Source: Opitutia bacterium (GTDB lineage: Bacteria; Verrucomicrobiota; Verrucomicrobiia; Opitutales; Opitutaceae). Taken from it: 64,000 nt of DNA. This document shows, one piece after another, positions 44,215-52,781 of this stretch (positions are counted from its first letter, which is position 1; each line of letters begins with the position of its first letter). Both the position numbers and the translations under genes were made by a program. The stretch lies in assembly GCA_016217545.1 (NCBI GenBank), contig JACRHT010000017.1, positions 1-64,000 of the forward strand. The letters run 5' to 3'. Under the pieces are notes generated by a model that was given only the letters and a program-made list of their open reading frames with translations, searched no databases and was not told the DNA's origin.

Positions 44215-44634
44215 TCACCCCTTCCGAAACTCGATCCGCGTGACGCGCCCCTGCTGGAGTTCCACGCGCAGCGCCTCGTCGTCGTAGTAAGCGCCCGTGC
44301 TCGTGCTCACGCCGACGCTGGTTGCCGAGTGCCGGCCGTAGCTGCCGATGCCGAATCCAAAGCTGAAACGCGGCGCGCTCCGCACGTATACCCACACGTC
44401 AGACCGACCGGTCGTATCGACCCGCTCGAACCGATGCGCAGGCTCGCCCAGTGCGATGAGCACCATCGACTCGGTGTAACCCACGTCGACGCGCCCCGCG
44501 CGGAGATTCTGCTGCACGTCCGGCGGAAACTGCGCGAACGCCGCCTCGTTTTGCGCGATCCGCTGATTGGGCGTGCTCGAACATCCGGCCAAAATCAGAA
44601 CGGCGGTGAGGACAAACAGAAGACGTGCGTTCAT
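44215..44634 (-). CDS. Small outer-membrane-type lipoprotein
   Basis: 139 residues from ATG 44634. The signal sequence MNARLLFVLTAVLILAGC has a clean LAGC lipobox at Cys18. The mature part has an N-terminal helix with many Gln/Ala (NQRIAQNEAAFAQFPPDVQQ) and a beta-rich segment GYTESMVLIALGEPAHRFERV followed by WVYVRSAPRFSFGFGIGSYG. The pattern Gxt..v...lG.P is reminiscent of SmpA/BamE-like small lipoproteins, but the match is too weak to name. It is divergent from rpiB. Confidence 0.75.
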   Translation of the reverse strand: MNARLLFVLTAVLILAGCSSTPNQRIAQNEAAFAQFPPDVQQNLRAGRVDVGYTESMVLIALGEPAHRFERVDTTGRSDVWVYVRSAPRFSFGFGIGSYGRHSATSVGVSTSTGAYYDDEALRVELQQGRVTRIEFRKG

Positions 44635-44707
44635 GGGGGTGTTTTTGTTTGCTGGCGTTGAAGGTGCCCGGAATAACGACCGCCGCAAATCTCCCGCGTT
44701 CGCCCCC

Positions 44708-45145
44708 ATGAAGAAATTTTCCATCGCCATCGGCTCCGACCACGCCGGCTTCGCCTACAAGGAGAAGATCAAGGCCATGCTGCTCGCCGACGGACACGTC
44801 GTCCGCGACTTCGGCACCAACTCCGACGCTCCCTGCGACTACCCGGATTTCATCCGCCCGGTCGCCGAAGCGGTCGCTCGCGGCGAGTTCGAACGCGGCA
44901 TCGTGCTCGGCGGCTCCGGCAACGGCGAGGCGATCACCGCCAACCGCGTCAAAGGCATCCGCTGCGGCCTCTGCTGGAACGAACAGGTCGCCGTCTGGAA
45001 TCGCTCCCACAACGACGGCAACGTTCTCTCCCTCGGCCAACGCACCATCACCGACGAGGAAGCGCTCAAAATCGTCCGGGTGTGGCTCGAAACCGCGTTC
45101 GAAGGCGGCCGCCACCTCGCCCGCATTGCGAAAATCGACGCCTAA
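44708..45145 (+). CDS. rpiB: Ribose-5-phosphate isomerase B
   Basis: Interconverts ribose 5-phosphate and ribulose 5-phosphate. The 145 residues show AIGSDHAGFAYKEKI, VRDFGTNS, DYPDFIRPVAEAV and LGGSGNGEAITANRVKGIRC. The catalytic base position carries Glu74 in GSGNGE instead of the Cys of the E. coli type, the arrangement known for the Mycobacterium tuberculosis class. The ATG at 44708 is chosen at the first conserved residues; the frame upstream overlaps the divergent lipoprotein. Confidence 0.93.
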   Translation: MKKFSIAIGSDHAGFAYKEKIKAMLLADGHVVRDFGTNSDAPCDYPDFIRPVAEAVARGEFERGIVLGGSGNGEAITANRVKGIRCGLCWNEQVAVWNRSHNDGNVLSLGQRTITDEEALKIVRVWLETAFEGGRHLARIAKIDA

Positions 45146-45217
45146 CGCGCTCCGCCTCGGCGGGACGCCAGTCGGATAGCCTCTGTTAATCAAGCACCTG
45201 CGAACTTTGGTATTTTT

Positions 45218-45233
45218 GATTTGACATCGAATC
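45218..45233. promoter_or_regulatory. Candidate MarR-type operator before the regulator gene
   Basis: GATTTGACATCGAATC is an imperfect dyad (12 of 16 positions symmetric) 24 bases before the marR start. Its core TTTGACATCGAA resembles TTTAACATCAAA just before the dioxygenase gene (10 of 12 identical), as expected if the regulator controls both. Confidence 0.45.
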
Positions 45234-45256
45234 ATTAATCCGCAGCATCTCGTGCC

Positions 45257-45703
45257 ATGGGAACACGCCACCGCGGCACAATTGAAGAGATCAACGCGCT
45301 GAACGCCTTCATCAAGCTACAGCGTGCGGCCGAGTCCGTCTCCTCCCGCGTCCACGCCGTCCTCCCCGAGGGCCTCACAGTCACCCAATTCGGCGTCCTC
45401 GAGTCGATTTACCACATCGGCCCACTTTGCCAGGGAGAACTCGCCGAAAAACTCCTGCGCTCCGGCGGCAATCTCACTCTCGTCGTCGACAATCTCGAAA
45501 AGGCCGGCCTCGTCGCCCGCGAACGCGATCCCGCCGACCGCCGCTTCGTGGTCGTGAAGCTTACCGACAAGGGCCAGAAGTTCATCGCTGAACTCTTCCC
45601 CAAGGTCGTGGGCAACGTCTCGCGTGAAATGAACCGCCTCTCCTCCACCGAGCTGCTCGACCTCGGCCGCCTCTGCAAAAAGATCGGCCTGCCGCCGGGC
45701 TGA
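45257..45703 (+). CDS. MarR-family regulator (MhqR-like)
   Basis: 148 residues. Winged-helix DNA-binding core at about 45-110: TVTQFGVLESIYHIGPLCQGELAEKL, recognition helix SGGNLTLVVDNLEKAGLV, then wing RERDPADRRFVVVKLTDKG. N- and C-terminal helices form the dimer region. One cysteine in GPLCQGE could sense oxidants or quinones, as in MhqR/QsrR relatives, but this is inference. It heads a plus-strand cluster with a ring-cleaving dioxygenase and a carboxylesterase, the content of the mhq regulon of Bacillus. Two similar dyads flank the gene. Confidence 0.88.
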   Translation: MGTRHRGTIEEINALNAFIKLQRAAESVSSRVHAVLPEGLTVTQFGVLESIYHIGPLCQGELAEKLLRSGGNLTLVVDNLEKAGLVARERDPADRRFVVVKLTDKGQKFIAELFPKVVGNVSREMNRLSSTELLDLGRLCKKIGLPPG

Positions 45704-45723
45704 TTTTTATTTTTCCCGATTAC

Positions 45724-45735
45724 TTTAACATCAAA
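45724..45735. promoter_or_regulatory. Second candidate MarR-type operator
   Basis: TTTAACATCAAA lies five bases before the dioxygenase ATG and matches the core of the site at 45218-45233 at 10 of 12 positions. Binding has not been shown. Confidence 0.35.
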
Positions 45736-45740
45736 CCACA

Positions 45741-46667
45741 ATGCAACTCCTCGGACTCCACCACATCACCGCCATCGCCGCCGACCCGAAGACCAATCTG
45801 GACTTCTACACCCGCGTTCTCGGCCTCCGCTTCGTCAAGAAGTCGGTCAACCAGGACGATCCCGGCACCTACCACCTCTACTACGGCGACAACGTCGGCT
45901 CGCCCGGCACCGCCCTGACGTTCTTCCCGTGGCAAGGTCTCCGCCGCGGCCGCCCCGGCACCGGCCAAGCCTACGCGACGGCCTTCTCCGTCCCCGCCGG
46001 CTCCCTCGCCTACTGGCAGAAGCGCCTCGCCGATCTCAAAGTCACCGCGGAACCGATCGCGCCGCGTCTGGGCGACCAAGTCCTCGCCTTCGCCGACCCT
46101 GACGGCATGCGCCTCGAGTTGATCGCCACCGCCGAGGCCGACTCGCGCCTCCCCGCGCCATCGAACGACGTTCCGGCCGAGCACGGCATCCGCGGCTTCC
46201 ACAGCAGCACGCTGGCGCTGACCAATGCGCAGCCCACCGCCGCGATGCTCAAGCTCATGGGCTACCGCCTGCACGGGGAGGAGCCGCATCGCGCGCGCTA
46301 CACCGTCGCGACCGGCGGCCCGGGCACCTACGTGGATCTCTTCACCGATCCCACGCTCCCGCGCGGCCTCAACGGCGCCGGCACCGTGCATCACATCGCC
46401 TTCCGCGTCGCCGACGACACCCAACACCTCGCCGCTCACGAACAGCTGGTCGATGCCGGTGCGCACGTCAGCCCGGTGATCGATCGCGCCTACTTCAAGT
46501 CGATCTACTACCGCGAGCCCGCCGGCGTGCTCTTCGAGATCGCCACCGACCAGCCCGGCTTCGCCATCGACGAATCGGTGGAGACGCTCGGCACCAAACT
46601 CTCCCTCCCACCGCGCCTCGAGCCGCACCGCGCCGAAATCGAAGCCGCGCTCCCGAAGCTCAACTAA
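45741..46667 (+). CDS. Ring-cleaving dioxygenase, VOC family (MhqO-like)
   Basis: 308 residues made of two vicinal-oxygen-chelate modules. The first opens LLGLHHITAIAADPKTNLDFYTRVLGLRFVKKSVNQDD, the MhqA/MhqO signature. The second contains GFHSSTLALTNAQPTAAML. Metal ligands are plausibly His in GLHHIT, His in TVHHIAFRV and Glu in EPAGVLFEIAT. Relatives in Bacillus are induced by catechol and quinones under MhqR and are thought to open hydroquinone-type rings. It follows the MarR gene after 37 bases. Confidence 0.88.
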   Translation: MQLLGLHHITAIAADPKTNLDFYTRVLGLRFVKKSVNQDDPGTYHLYYGDNVGSPGTALTFFPWQGLRRGRPGTGQAYATAFSVPAGSLAYWQKRLADLKVTAEPIAPRLGDQVLAFADPDGMRLELIATAEADSRLPAPSNDVPAEHGIRGFHSSTLALTNAQPTAAMLKLMGYRLHGEEPHRARYTVATGGPGTYVDLFTDPTLPRGLNGAGTVHHIAFRVADDTQHLAAHEQLVDAGAHVSPVIDRAYFKSIYYREPAGVLFEIATDQPGFAIDESVETLGTKLSLPPRLEPHRAEIEAALPKLN

Positions 46668-46670
46668 CCC

Positions 46671-46747
46671 GGTAGGGGCGGTTGCCCCAATCGCCCTTCC
46701 CGCCCGCCGCGCAGCTTAAAGGGCCGTTGGGGGCAACGGCCCCTACC
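46671..46747. repeat. REPIN-like palindrome, family B
   Basis: GTAG plus GGGC-GGTT-GCCCC at the left faces GTAG plus GGGC-CGTT-GCCCC in the reverse sense at the right. Arms of about 20 bases match with one substitution and one indel. It lies four bases after the dioxygenase stop. Confidence 0.78.
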
Positions 46748-46793
46748 TTCCCGATCCGTCCTCGATCTTCGGTCCTCTGTCATCCGCCTCTCC

Positions 46794-47411
46794 ATGCCCA
46801 CGCTCTCCTACCAACACGTCTTCGAACCCTCCCGCGATCCCACCGCCGCGCCGCTGCTGCTGCTCCACGGCACGGGCGGTGACGAACGCGACTTGCTCCC
46901 GCTCGGCCGTCAGCTAGCGCCCGGCGCGGCGTTGCTCAGCCCTCGCGGCGATGTGCTCGAGCGCGGCGCGCCGCGCTTCTTCAAGCGTTTCGCCGAAGGC
47001 GTCTTCGACCTCGGCGACGTCGAGCGCCGCACTCACGCCCTCGCCGATTTTATCAATGCGGCCGCGAAGCACTACGGCTTCGACGCCACCCGCCTCACCG
47101 CGCTCGGCTTCTCCAACGGCGCCAACATCGCCGCGTCGCTGCTCCTGCTTCGCCCCGAGTCGCTCGCCGCCGCCGTGCTCCTGCGTCCGATGGTCGTGCT
47201 CGAACCCGCTCCCGCCGCCCTCCCCACGCTCGCCGGCAAACGCATCCTCATCTCCTCGGGTGAACTCGATCCGATCGTGCCGCCCGATCACCCCGCCCGC
47301 CTCGCCGAAATTTTCCGCCGCGCCGGAGCGGACGTCACGCTCCGCACCCACGTCGCCAGCCATGGCTTGATCGCGGCCGACCTCGCCGCCGCCCGGGAAT
47401 TTCTCGCGTAG
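46794..47411 (+). CDS. Carboxylesterase/phospholipase-like alpha/beta hydrolase (MhqD-like)
   Basis: 205 residues of the YtpP/MhqD esterase group. The catalytic triad is visible: Ser in LGFSNGANIAASLL, Asp in ISSGELDPIVPPDHPARLAEIF and His in HVASHGLIAADL. The oxyanion region is LLLHGTGGDERDLLPLGRQL, followed by LSPRGDVLERGAPRFFKRFAEG. In Bacillus the homologue is induced by quinones together with the dioxygenase; the true substrate is unknown. A pyrimidine-rich leader (CCGTCCTCGATCTTCGGTC) precedes the ATG, and a similar one precedes the hydrolase at 48582. Confidence 0.88.
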   Translation: MPTLSYQHVFEPSRDPTAAPLLLLHGTGGDERDLLPLGRQLAPGAALLSPRGDVLERGAPRFFKRFAEGVFDLGDVERRTHALADFINAAAKHYGFDATRLTALGFSNGANIAASLLLLRPESLAAAVLLRPMVVLEPAPAALPTLAGKRILISSGELDPIVPPDHPARLAEIFRRAGADVTLRTHVASHGLIAADLAAAREFLA

Positions 47412-47487
47412 CGGAGAACGGCAGCGGCCCGGCGCGGCCGAGAAACCGCGTTAGACAAATCGCGCCGCGTCCACACACTCCGCCGGC

Positions 47488-48474
47488 ATGACGATGCCTT
47501 ATCGCCGGGTCGGGACGACCGGCCTCAAAGTCTCCGCGCTCTCCTTCGGCGCGTGGGTCACCTTCGGCAACCAGATCAGCAGCGATACCGCGCGCGATCT
47601 CATGCACACGGCCTACGACGCCGGCGTGAACTTCTTCGACAACGCCGAGGGCTACGCCGACGGACAGGCCGAGATCGTCATGGGCGACATCCTGAAAAAA
47701 TCCGGCTGGCGCCGCGGCAGCTACGTCCTTTCCACCAAAATCTACTTCGGCGCCGAACACGACGGCCCGAACGAGATGGGCCTCTCGCGCAAACACCTCA
47801 TCGAAGGCTGCGAAGCCTCGCTCCGCCGCCTCCAGCACGACCACGTCGACGTCCTGTATTGCCACCGCCCGGACCCCGAGACGCCGCTGATGGAGACCGT
47901 GCGCGCGATGCACGACCTCATCACCCAGGGCAAAGTTCTCTATTGGGGCACCAGTGAATGGAGCGCCGAGCAGATCACCGAGACCTTTGAAATCTGCGAG
48001 AAATACGGATTCCACGCCCCCGTCGTCGAACAACCGCAATACAACCTCTTCCACCGTTCCCGCTTCGAGAAGGAGCTCACGCCCCTCTGCAAGGCCCACG
48101 GCTACGGCACCACCACGTGGTCGCCGCTCGCCAGCGGCCTGCTCACCGGCAAATACAACGAAGGCGTCCCCTCCGACTCCCGCCTGCACATGGAAAGCCT
48201 CGAGTGGCTCCGCAAGCGCCTCACCGGTTTTGGCTCCGAGCGAAAAATCGAAGCCGTGAAAAAATTCGCCGCCATCGCGCAACGCATCGGCACGCCCCTG
48301 CCGCAGCTCGCCATCGCGTGGTGCCTGAAGAATCCGAACGTCTCCACCGTGATCCTCGGCGCCTCCCGCCCGGAACAACTGCGCGAAAACTTCGGCGCCC
48401 TCGCGACGCTCGAGAAAATGTCTCCGCAAGTCATGGCCGAGCTCGACCAGATTTCCCGCCCCGTGGCCGAGTGA
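47488..48474 (+). CDS. Aldo/keto reductase, Kv-beta/YghZ type
   Basis: NADPH-dependent carbonyl reductase of 328 residues. The opening MPYRRVGTTGLKVSALSFGAW, the catalytic Asp/Tyr in FFDNAEGYADGQAEIVMG, Lys in VLSTKIYFG and His in DVLYCHRPDPETP complete the tetrad. WSPLASGLLTGKYN and VILGASRPEQLRENFGAL match the potassium-channel beta-subunit subgroup. Reductases of this kind detoxify reactive aldehydes and quinone-derived products, which fits its place after the MarR/dioxygenase/esterase genes. Whether it belongs to the same transcript is open (76-base gap). Confidence 0.9.
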   Translation: MTMPYRRVGTTGLKVSALSFGAWVTFGNQISSDTARDLMHTAYDAGVNFFDNAEGYADGQAEIVMGDILKKSGWRRGSYVLSTKIYFGAEHDGPNEMGLSRKHLIEGCEASLRRLQHDHVDVLYCHRPDPETPLMETVRAMHDLITQGKVLYWGTSEWSAEQITETFEICEKYGFHAPVVEQPQYNLFHRSRFEKELTPLCKAHGYGTTTWSPLASGLLTGKYNEGVPSDSRLHMESLEWLRKRLTGFGSERKIEAVKKFAAIAQRIGTPLPQLAIAWCLKNPNVSTVILGASRPEQLRENFGALATLEKMSPQVMAELDQISRPVAE

Positions 48475-48476
48475 CG

Positions 48477-48502
48477 GTGGAACGCGTTGGCCGCAACGCG
48501 TT
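48477..48502. repeat. Single REP-like hairpin, family E
   Basis: GTGG followed by the perfect hairpin AACGCGTTG-GCCG-CAACGCGTT, three bases after the stop of the aldo/keto reductase. It is a half-unit of the family E element. Confidence 0.7.
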
Positions 48503-48581
48503 CAAAATCCCGCGCACCTAACGGCGTGCCCGCTCTCGGCGTCATTCCGATCATCCGTCCTCAGTCTTCCGTCATCCGACC

Positions 48582-49262
48582 ATGCGTCTCACCTACTTCG
48601 GCCACTCCGCTTTTCTCCTCGAAACCGCCCAGGCCCGCATCGTTTTCGACCCGTTCTTCGACGACAACCCCGCCAGCCCGGTCAAGGCCAAGGACATCGC
48701 GTGCGACTACCTCGTCGTGTCTCACGGCCATTCCGATCACTGCGCCGACGCGCTCGCCATCGCCCAACGCACCGGCGCCACGATCATCGCCAACTACGAG
48801 ATCGCGGAATACCTGGCCAAAAGAGGCGCGAAGACGCACGACCTCAACCCCGGCGGCGGCTACGATTTCCCGTTCGGCCGCGTGAAGCTCACCCTCGCCT
48901 TCCACACGTCGAGCATCGAACTCGAGCCCAACCCGCCCTACGGCGGCGTCGCCTGCGGCGTGCTCGTCTCCGCCGACGGCAAGCACATCTACCACGCCGG
49001 CGACACCGCGCTCTTCTCCGACATGGCGCTCATCGGCCGCGTCGGACTCGATCTGGCGATGATCCCGATCGGCGACAGTTACACCATGGGTCCCGATGAC
49101 GCGCTCCTCTCCCTCGACTACCTGCGCCCGAAACTCGCCGTGCCAATGCACTACAACACCTGGCCCAAGATCGCGCAGGACGGCGAAGCCTTCGCCCTCC
49201 GCGCCGCTCGCGCCAACCACCATACCCGCGCCCTGAAACCCGGCGAACAGCTCGCGTTTTAG
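48582..49262 (+). CDS. Metallo-beta-lactamase-fold hydrolase, UPF0173 family
   Basis: 226 residues, normal length for the UPF0173/YtkL group. The metal-binding motif is VVSHGHSDHCAD (HxHxDH). Further ligands are His in LTLAFHTSSI, Asp in HIYHAGDTALFSDM and His in VPMHYNTWP. MRLTYFGHSAFLLE at the N terminus is the family opening. Molecular substrate is unknown. The 249-base gap that follows (49263-49511) shows no feature. Confidence 0.88.
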   Translation: MRLTYFGHSAFLLETAQARIVFDPFFDDNPASPVKAKDIACDYLVVSHGHSDHCADALAIAQRTGATIIANYEIAEYLAKRGAKTHDLNPGGGYDFPFGRVKLTLAFHTSSIELEPNPPYGGVACGVLVSADGKHIYHAGDTALFSDMALIGRVGLDLAMIPIGDSYTMGPDDALLSLDYLRPKLAVPMHYNTWPKIAQDGEAFALRAARANHHTRALKPGEQLAF

Positions 49263-49511
49263 GACACAGCGAAGCCACCGCAAACGCGCCCACCGACCGC
49301 CGCGTCCAGCGGAAGCGCAGACACTCTCCGCGATCGACAACGGCGCGCGGCGCCTTCCCAACGCATTCAGCGTCACGGCAAAGCGCATCTGTTGCGCCAA
49401 CTCGCGTTCCTGCGGCCGGTCTCGGCGCGAAGCGACGCGGGCGCGGGCCGTCGCACACGACACAGATTTGATTTCCCCTCCGGCCCGCGACGTGCTTTGA
49501 CGCACGGCTTC

Positions 49512-50243
49512 ATGCTCACGAAACCGATACCGCGCTGGATTCTCGCCGGGGGATTTCTCCTCGCGTGCGTCGCCGGCTGCGTGAACGCCGTCGGTTTCCT
49601 CGGGGCGCACCATCAGGCCATTTCGCACATGTCCGGCACGGTCTCGAACCTCGGCATCGGCCTCGTGGGCAACGATCGCGCCGCGCTCGCGCACGTGGCA
49701 TCGACGCTCGGTTGCTTCTTCGCCGGCTGCGTCCTCAGCGGACTCATCATCCGGCAAAGCACCCTCAAAGCCGGCCGGCGCTACGGCGTCGCGCTCGCCG
49801 TCGAAGCGGCTCTCCTGCTCGGGGCGACGTATTTCCTGCGCCACAGCGCAATCACCGGCGACTATCTCGCGGCCATGGCCTGCGGACTGCAAAACGCGAT
49901 GGCCACGAGCTACAGCGGCGCGGTCATCCGCACGACGCATATGACGGGCATCGTCACCGACCTCGGCATCGCGCTCGGACTGCTCGCGCGCAACGAGAAG
50001 GTCGATTGGCGTCGCATCGGCCTCTACGGCGCGCTCCTGACCGGTTTCTTCAGCGGCGGCATTCTCGGCGCCCTCGGCTTCGCGCGGTTCGGCTACGACA
50101 CCCTGCTCGTTCCTGCCGCGCTCACCGGCATCGGCGGCATCGGCTACACGCTTTTCAAGCAATTCGAGAAACCTGTCCGCCGCCGCCTGCGTTTGCTCCC
50201 GTCCGCGCCCGCGCCCACGGAACGCACCGACCGCGCCGCCTGA
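49512..50243 (+). CDS. DUF1275 (YoaK-family) membrane protein
   Basis: 243 residues with about six membrane helices. The family pattern is visible as GCVNAVGFLGAHHQAISHMSGTVSNLG, then AAMACGLQNAMATSYSGAVIRTTHMTGIVTDLG. The tail (about 220-243) is basic then Pro/Ala-rich. Function is unknown; members are predicted inner-membrane proteins. ATG 49512 is chosen as the first start directly before the hydrophobic region. It converges on the SulP gene, with 22 bases between. Confidence 0.88.
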   Translation: MLTKPIPRWILAGGFLLACVAGCVNAVGFLGAHHQAISHMSGTVSNLGIGLVGNDRAALAHVASTLGCFFAGCVLSGLIIRQSTLKAGRRYGVALAVEAALLLGATYFLRHSAITGDYLAAMACGLQNAMATSYSGAVIRTTHMTGIVTDLGIALGLLARNEKVDWRRIGLYGALLTGFFSGGILGALGFARFGYDTLLVPAALTGIGGIGYTLFKQFEKPVRRRLRLLPSAPAPTERTDRAA

Positions 50244-50265
50244 GCAAGCGGCGGCTCCTTCGCTC

Positions 50266-51951
50266 TCACTTCTTGCCGAGCAACTCCCGCGCGCGCGCCA
50301 CCGCGCTCTCCAAATCGGCGCACACGTTGTCGCGGCCGAGTTCGTCGAAAAATCCCGCTTTCTCCAACATGAAGTAAGGCTGCGTGTGCGGCGCGCTCAG
50401 GATCAGGTGTTCCCGATGCCGCTTCATCTTTGCGTGCATGCTCTCGATGCGATTCAGCGCCGTCGCATCCATCGCCGTCACCGCGGCCATGTGCAGGATA
50501 ACCACCTTGGTCTCACCGCCCGACCGGCGGATGATGCGATCGAGCTTCTCCGCCGAACCGAACAGCAGCGCCCCGAACACGCGGTAAATGATCACGCCGC
50601 GCGGCACGTTTTTCACCGGCTCGTGCCCCTGCCCACCTTGGGCCACCTGCTCGCCGGTCATCGCGTGCACCTGCGTGGTGTCGGCCACGCGCTTGATGAA
50701 CGCAAACGCCGCCAGCACCATGCCGACCTCGACCGCCACGGTGAGATCGAACAGCACGGTCAGCGAAAATGTGGCGAGGAACACCGCCGAGTCGCCACGC
50801 GGCTTTTTGTGCAGCAACGCAAATTCCTCCCATTCGCCCATGCGGACCGCCACGACCACCAGCACCGCCGCCAGCACCGCCAGCGGCACGTCTTTCGCCA
50901 GCGGCGCCGCCACGAGCAGCACCGCCAGGAGGAAAATCGCGTGCACGATGCCCGCCACAGGCGTTTGCGCGCCGCCGCGGATGTTGGTCGCCGTGCGTGC
51001 GATGACGCCCGTGACCGGAATGCCGCCGAAGAGCGGGCTCACGAAATTCGCCGCCCCCTGCGCCATCAGCTCCTGGTTCGAGTCGTGCCGATCGTCGACC
51101 AAGCCGTCCGCCACCACCGCCGACAGCAGCGACTCGATCGCTCCGAGCATCGCGATGGTGAACGCCGGGCGGATGAGTGCGCTCAGGTGCGCCAGATCGA
51201 AAGGGGGCACCGCGAACGTCGGCAAGCCGCGCGGTATGCCGCCGAACTTGCTGCCGATCGTCTCGACCGGCACGTGGAACACCGCGACCGCGATCGTGCC
51301 GAGCACCACCGCGACGATGGATCCCGGCACGCGACTCCAGGCCTTCGGCCAGTAGAGCAGGATCGCCAGCGAGCCGAAGCCCATGACGACCGCCGGCCAC
51401 TGCACCGTTTCCAGCGCCGCCGTCAGCGCGCCGAGCTTTGGCAGGAATTCCGCCGGCTCGTCCGCAAGCTGCAGCCCGAGAAACGCGCGCACCTGCGTCA
51501 TGAGAATCGTGATCGCGATGCCGCACGTGAAGCCCGTCGTCACCGGATGCGGGATGAACTTGATCAAGTTGCCGAGCTTGAGCGCGCCCATCGCGAATAG
51601 GATCGCGCCAGCCATCATCGTGCAGAGGAGCAGACTCGGGAGGCCGTGCTCCGCCGCGATCAACGCCACCAAGCCCACGAACGCACCCGCCGGACCGCCG
51701 ATCTGCACGCGCGATCCGCCGAGTATCGACACGATGAAACCGCCCACGATGCCCGTGTAGAGCCCCGCCGCCGGTGTCACGCCCGAGGAGATGCCGAGGC
51801 CGATGCAGAGCGACAGCGCAACGATGCCCACGGTCAGACCCGCGCCGAGATCGCCGATGAATTTCTCGCGGGAATAGTTTCCCCAGACCTCCAGCAATCG
51901 AGGCCGGAAGTGAAACGCACGCTCCGAAAACGGCGCACTCGTTTCGTTCAT
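50266..51951 (-). CDS. SulP-family anion permease with STAS domain
   Basis: 561 residues from ATG 51951. The membrane domain (about 25-420) has the SulP opening FIGDLGAGLTVGIVALSLCIGLG, QIGGPAGAFVGLVALIA, HPVTTGFTCGIAITI and AGIVHAIFLLAVLLVAAPL. The C-terminal STAS domain (about 440-555) has VIIYRVFGALLFGSAEKLDRII and VVILHMAAVTAMDATALNRIE, with the Asp-Ala-Thr anti-sigma-antagonist-like loop. Possible substrates are sulfate or bicarbonate. The 15 kb-upstream carbonic anhydrase is not adjacent, so no coupling is implied. Confidence 0.92.
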   Translation of the reverse strand: MNETSAPFSERAFHFRPRLLEVWGNYSREKFIGDLGAGLTVGIVALSLCIGLGISSGVTPAAGLYTGIVGGFIVSILGGSRVQIGGPAGAFVGLVALIAAEHGLPSLLLCTMMAGAILFAMGALKLGNLIKFIPHPVTTGFTCGIAITILMTQVRAFLGLQLADEPAEFLPKLGALTAALETVQWPAVVMGFGSLAILLYWPKAWSRVPGSIVAVVLGTIAVAVFHVPVETIGSKFGGIPRGLPTFAVPPFDLAHLSALIRPAFTIAMLGAIESLLSAVVADGLVDDRHDSNQELMAQGAANFVSPLFGGIPVTGVIARTATNIRGGAQTPVAGIVHAIFLLAVLLVAAPLAKDVPLAVLAAVLVVVAVRMGEWEEFALLHKKPRGDSAVFLATFSLTVLFDLTVAVEVGMVLAAFAFIKRVADTTQVHAMTGEQVAQGGQGHEPVKNVPRGVIIYRVFGALLFGSAEKLDRIIRRSGGETKVVILHMAAVTAMDATALNRIESMHAKMKRHREHLILSAPHTQPYFMLEKAGFFDELGRDNVCADLESAVARARELLGKK

Positions 51952-52048
51952 GCCATCACGCTGCGCAATTACCGCCGTCCGTGCAAGCGGCCAACGCATG
52001 CCGATCAACCTTCGCCAAAATCCACGCGTCCCCGCCCGCGATGCAGCC

Positions 52049-52124
52049 AAACTCCGTATTCCGGACTTCCGCCCCGCTCGCGCAGCCGGGCAGCGACTAG
52101 CAAAAACTTCGTATTACGGAGTTT
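52049..52124. repeat. Imperfect inverted repeat between ruvC and sulP genes
   Basis: AAACTCCGTA (52049-52058) and TACGGAGTTT (52115-52124) can pair across 56 bases, and CAAACTCCG recurs at 52147. It is the only structure noticed in the 212-base gap and might hold operator sites for the permease, but no regulator is suggested. Confidence 0.35.
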
Positions 52125-52163
52125 TGCGGCAACGCCTTCGCCACCCAAACTCCGTTTCCGCCT

Positions 52164-52742
52164 TCACTCGCGCCACGTGAATGCGTGGCACAGCGCCACG
52201 CCCACCGCGTCGGCCTCGTCGAACGCCAGCGGCCGACCGTGCCCCAGCAGCGACATCACCGTGCGCGCCATCTGTTCCTTGCTCGCGCGCCCCGCGCCGA
52301 CCACCGCCTGCTTCACGCGCAACGGCGGATACTCGAACGTCTCGATCTCCCGCAACGCCGCCGCAGCGATCGCCGCGCCGCGCGCCGCGCCGAGGATCTG
52401 CGCCGTCTGGAAATTCTGCACGTAGATCGTCTGCTCGAGCGCGACGTGTCGCGGCGAGAAATCCCCGAGGAACCGCGTCACCGCGCGATGGATTTCGCCG
52501 AGGCAAAACGCCATCGGATGCTTCGCCGGCACACGCACCGTCTCGCAGCGCAGCAACACCGGCTGTCGTCCCGAAGCGAACTCGATCAACGCCAGACCCG
52601 TGCCCCGCAGCGACGGATCGATGCCCAACACGCGGCCCGCAAACGGCGCTCGCGACAACGTCGGCGCCGTCGGCCATTCCTTGGGCGCGAGCGTGCCCTC
52701 GAGCTTCGCCTTCCAGAGTTGTCGCGCGTTCATCCGGGCCAT
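52164..52742 (-). CDS. ruvC: Crossover junction endodeoxyribonuclease RuvC
   Basis: Holliday-junction resolvase of 192 residues from ATG 52742. Acidic active-site residues are visible in [15 protein letters not shown] (Asp), [17 protein letters not shown] (Glu) and [15 protein letters not shown] (two Asp plus His). The resolvase-specific [22 protein letters not shown] is clear. About 35 extra residues precede the fold compared with E. coli RuvC. ruvA and ruvB are not adjacent. It lies downstream of the TauE gene on the same strand with a 40-base gap. Confidence 0.92.
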   Translation of the reverse strand: MARMNARQLWKAKLEGTLAPKEWPTAPTLSRAPFAGRVLGIDPSLRGTGLALIEFASGRQPVLLRCETVRVPAKHPMAFCLGEIHRAVTRFLGDFSPRHVALEQTIYVQNFQTAQILGAARGAAIAAAALREIETFEYPPLRVKQAVVGAGRASKEQMARTVMSLLGHGRPLAFDEADAVGVALCHAFTWRE

Positions 52743-52781
52743 CGCTTCTGAGATGTGGCGCGGGCACCGCCGCACTCCAAC

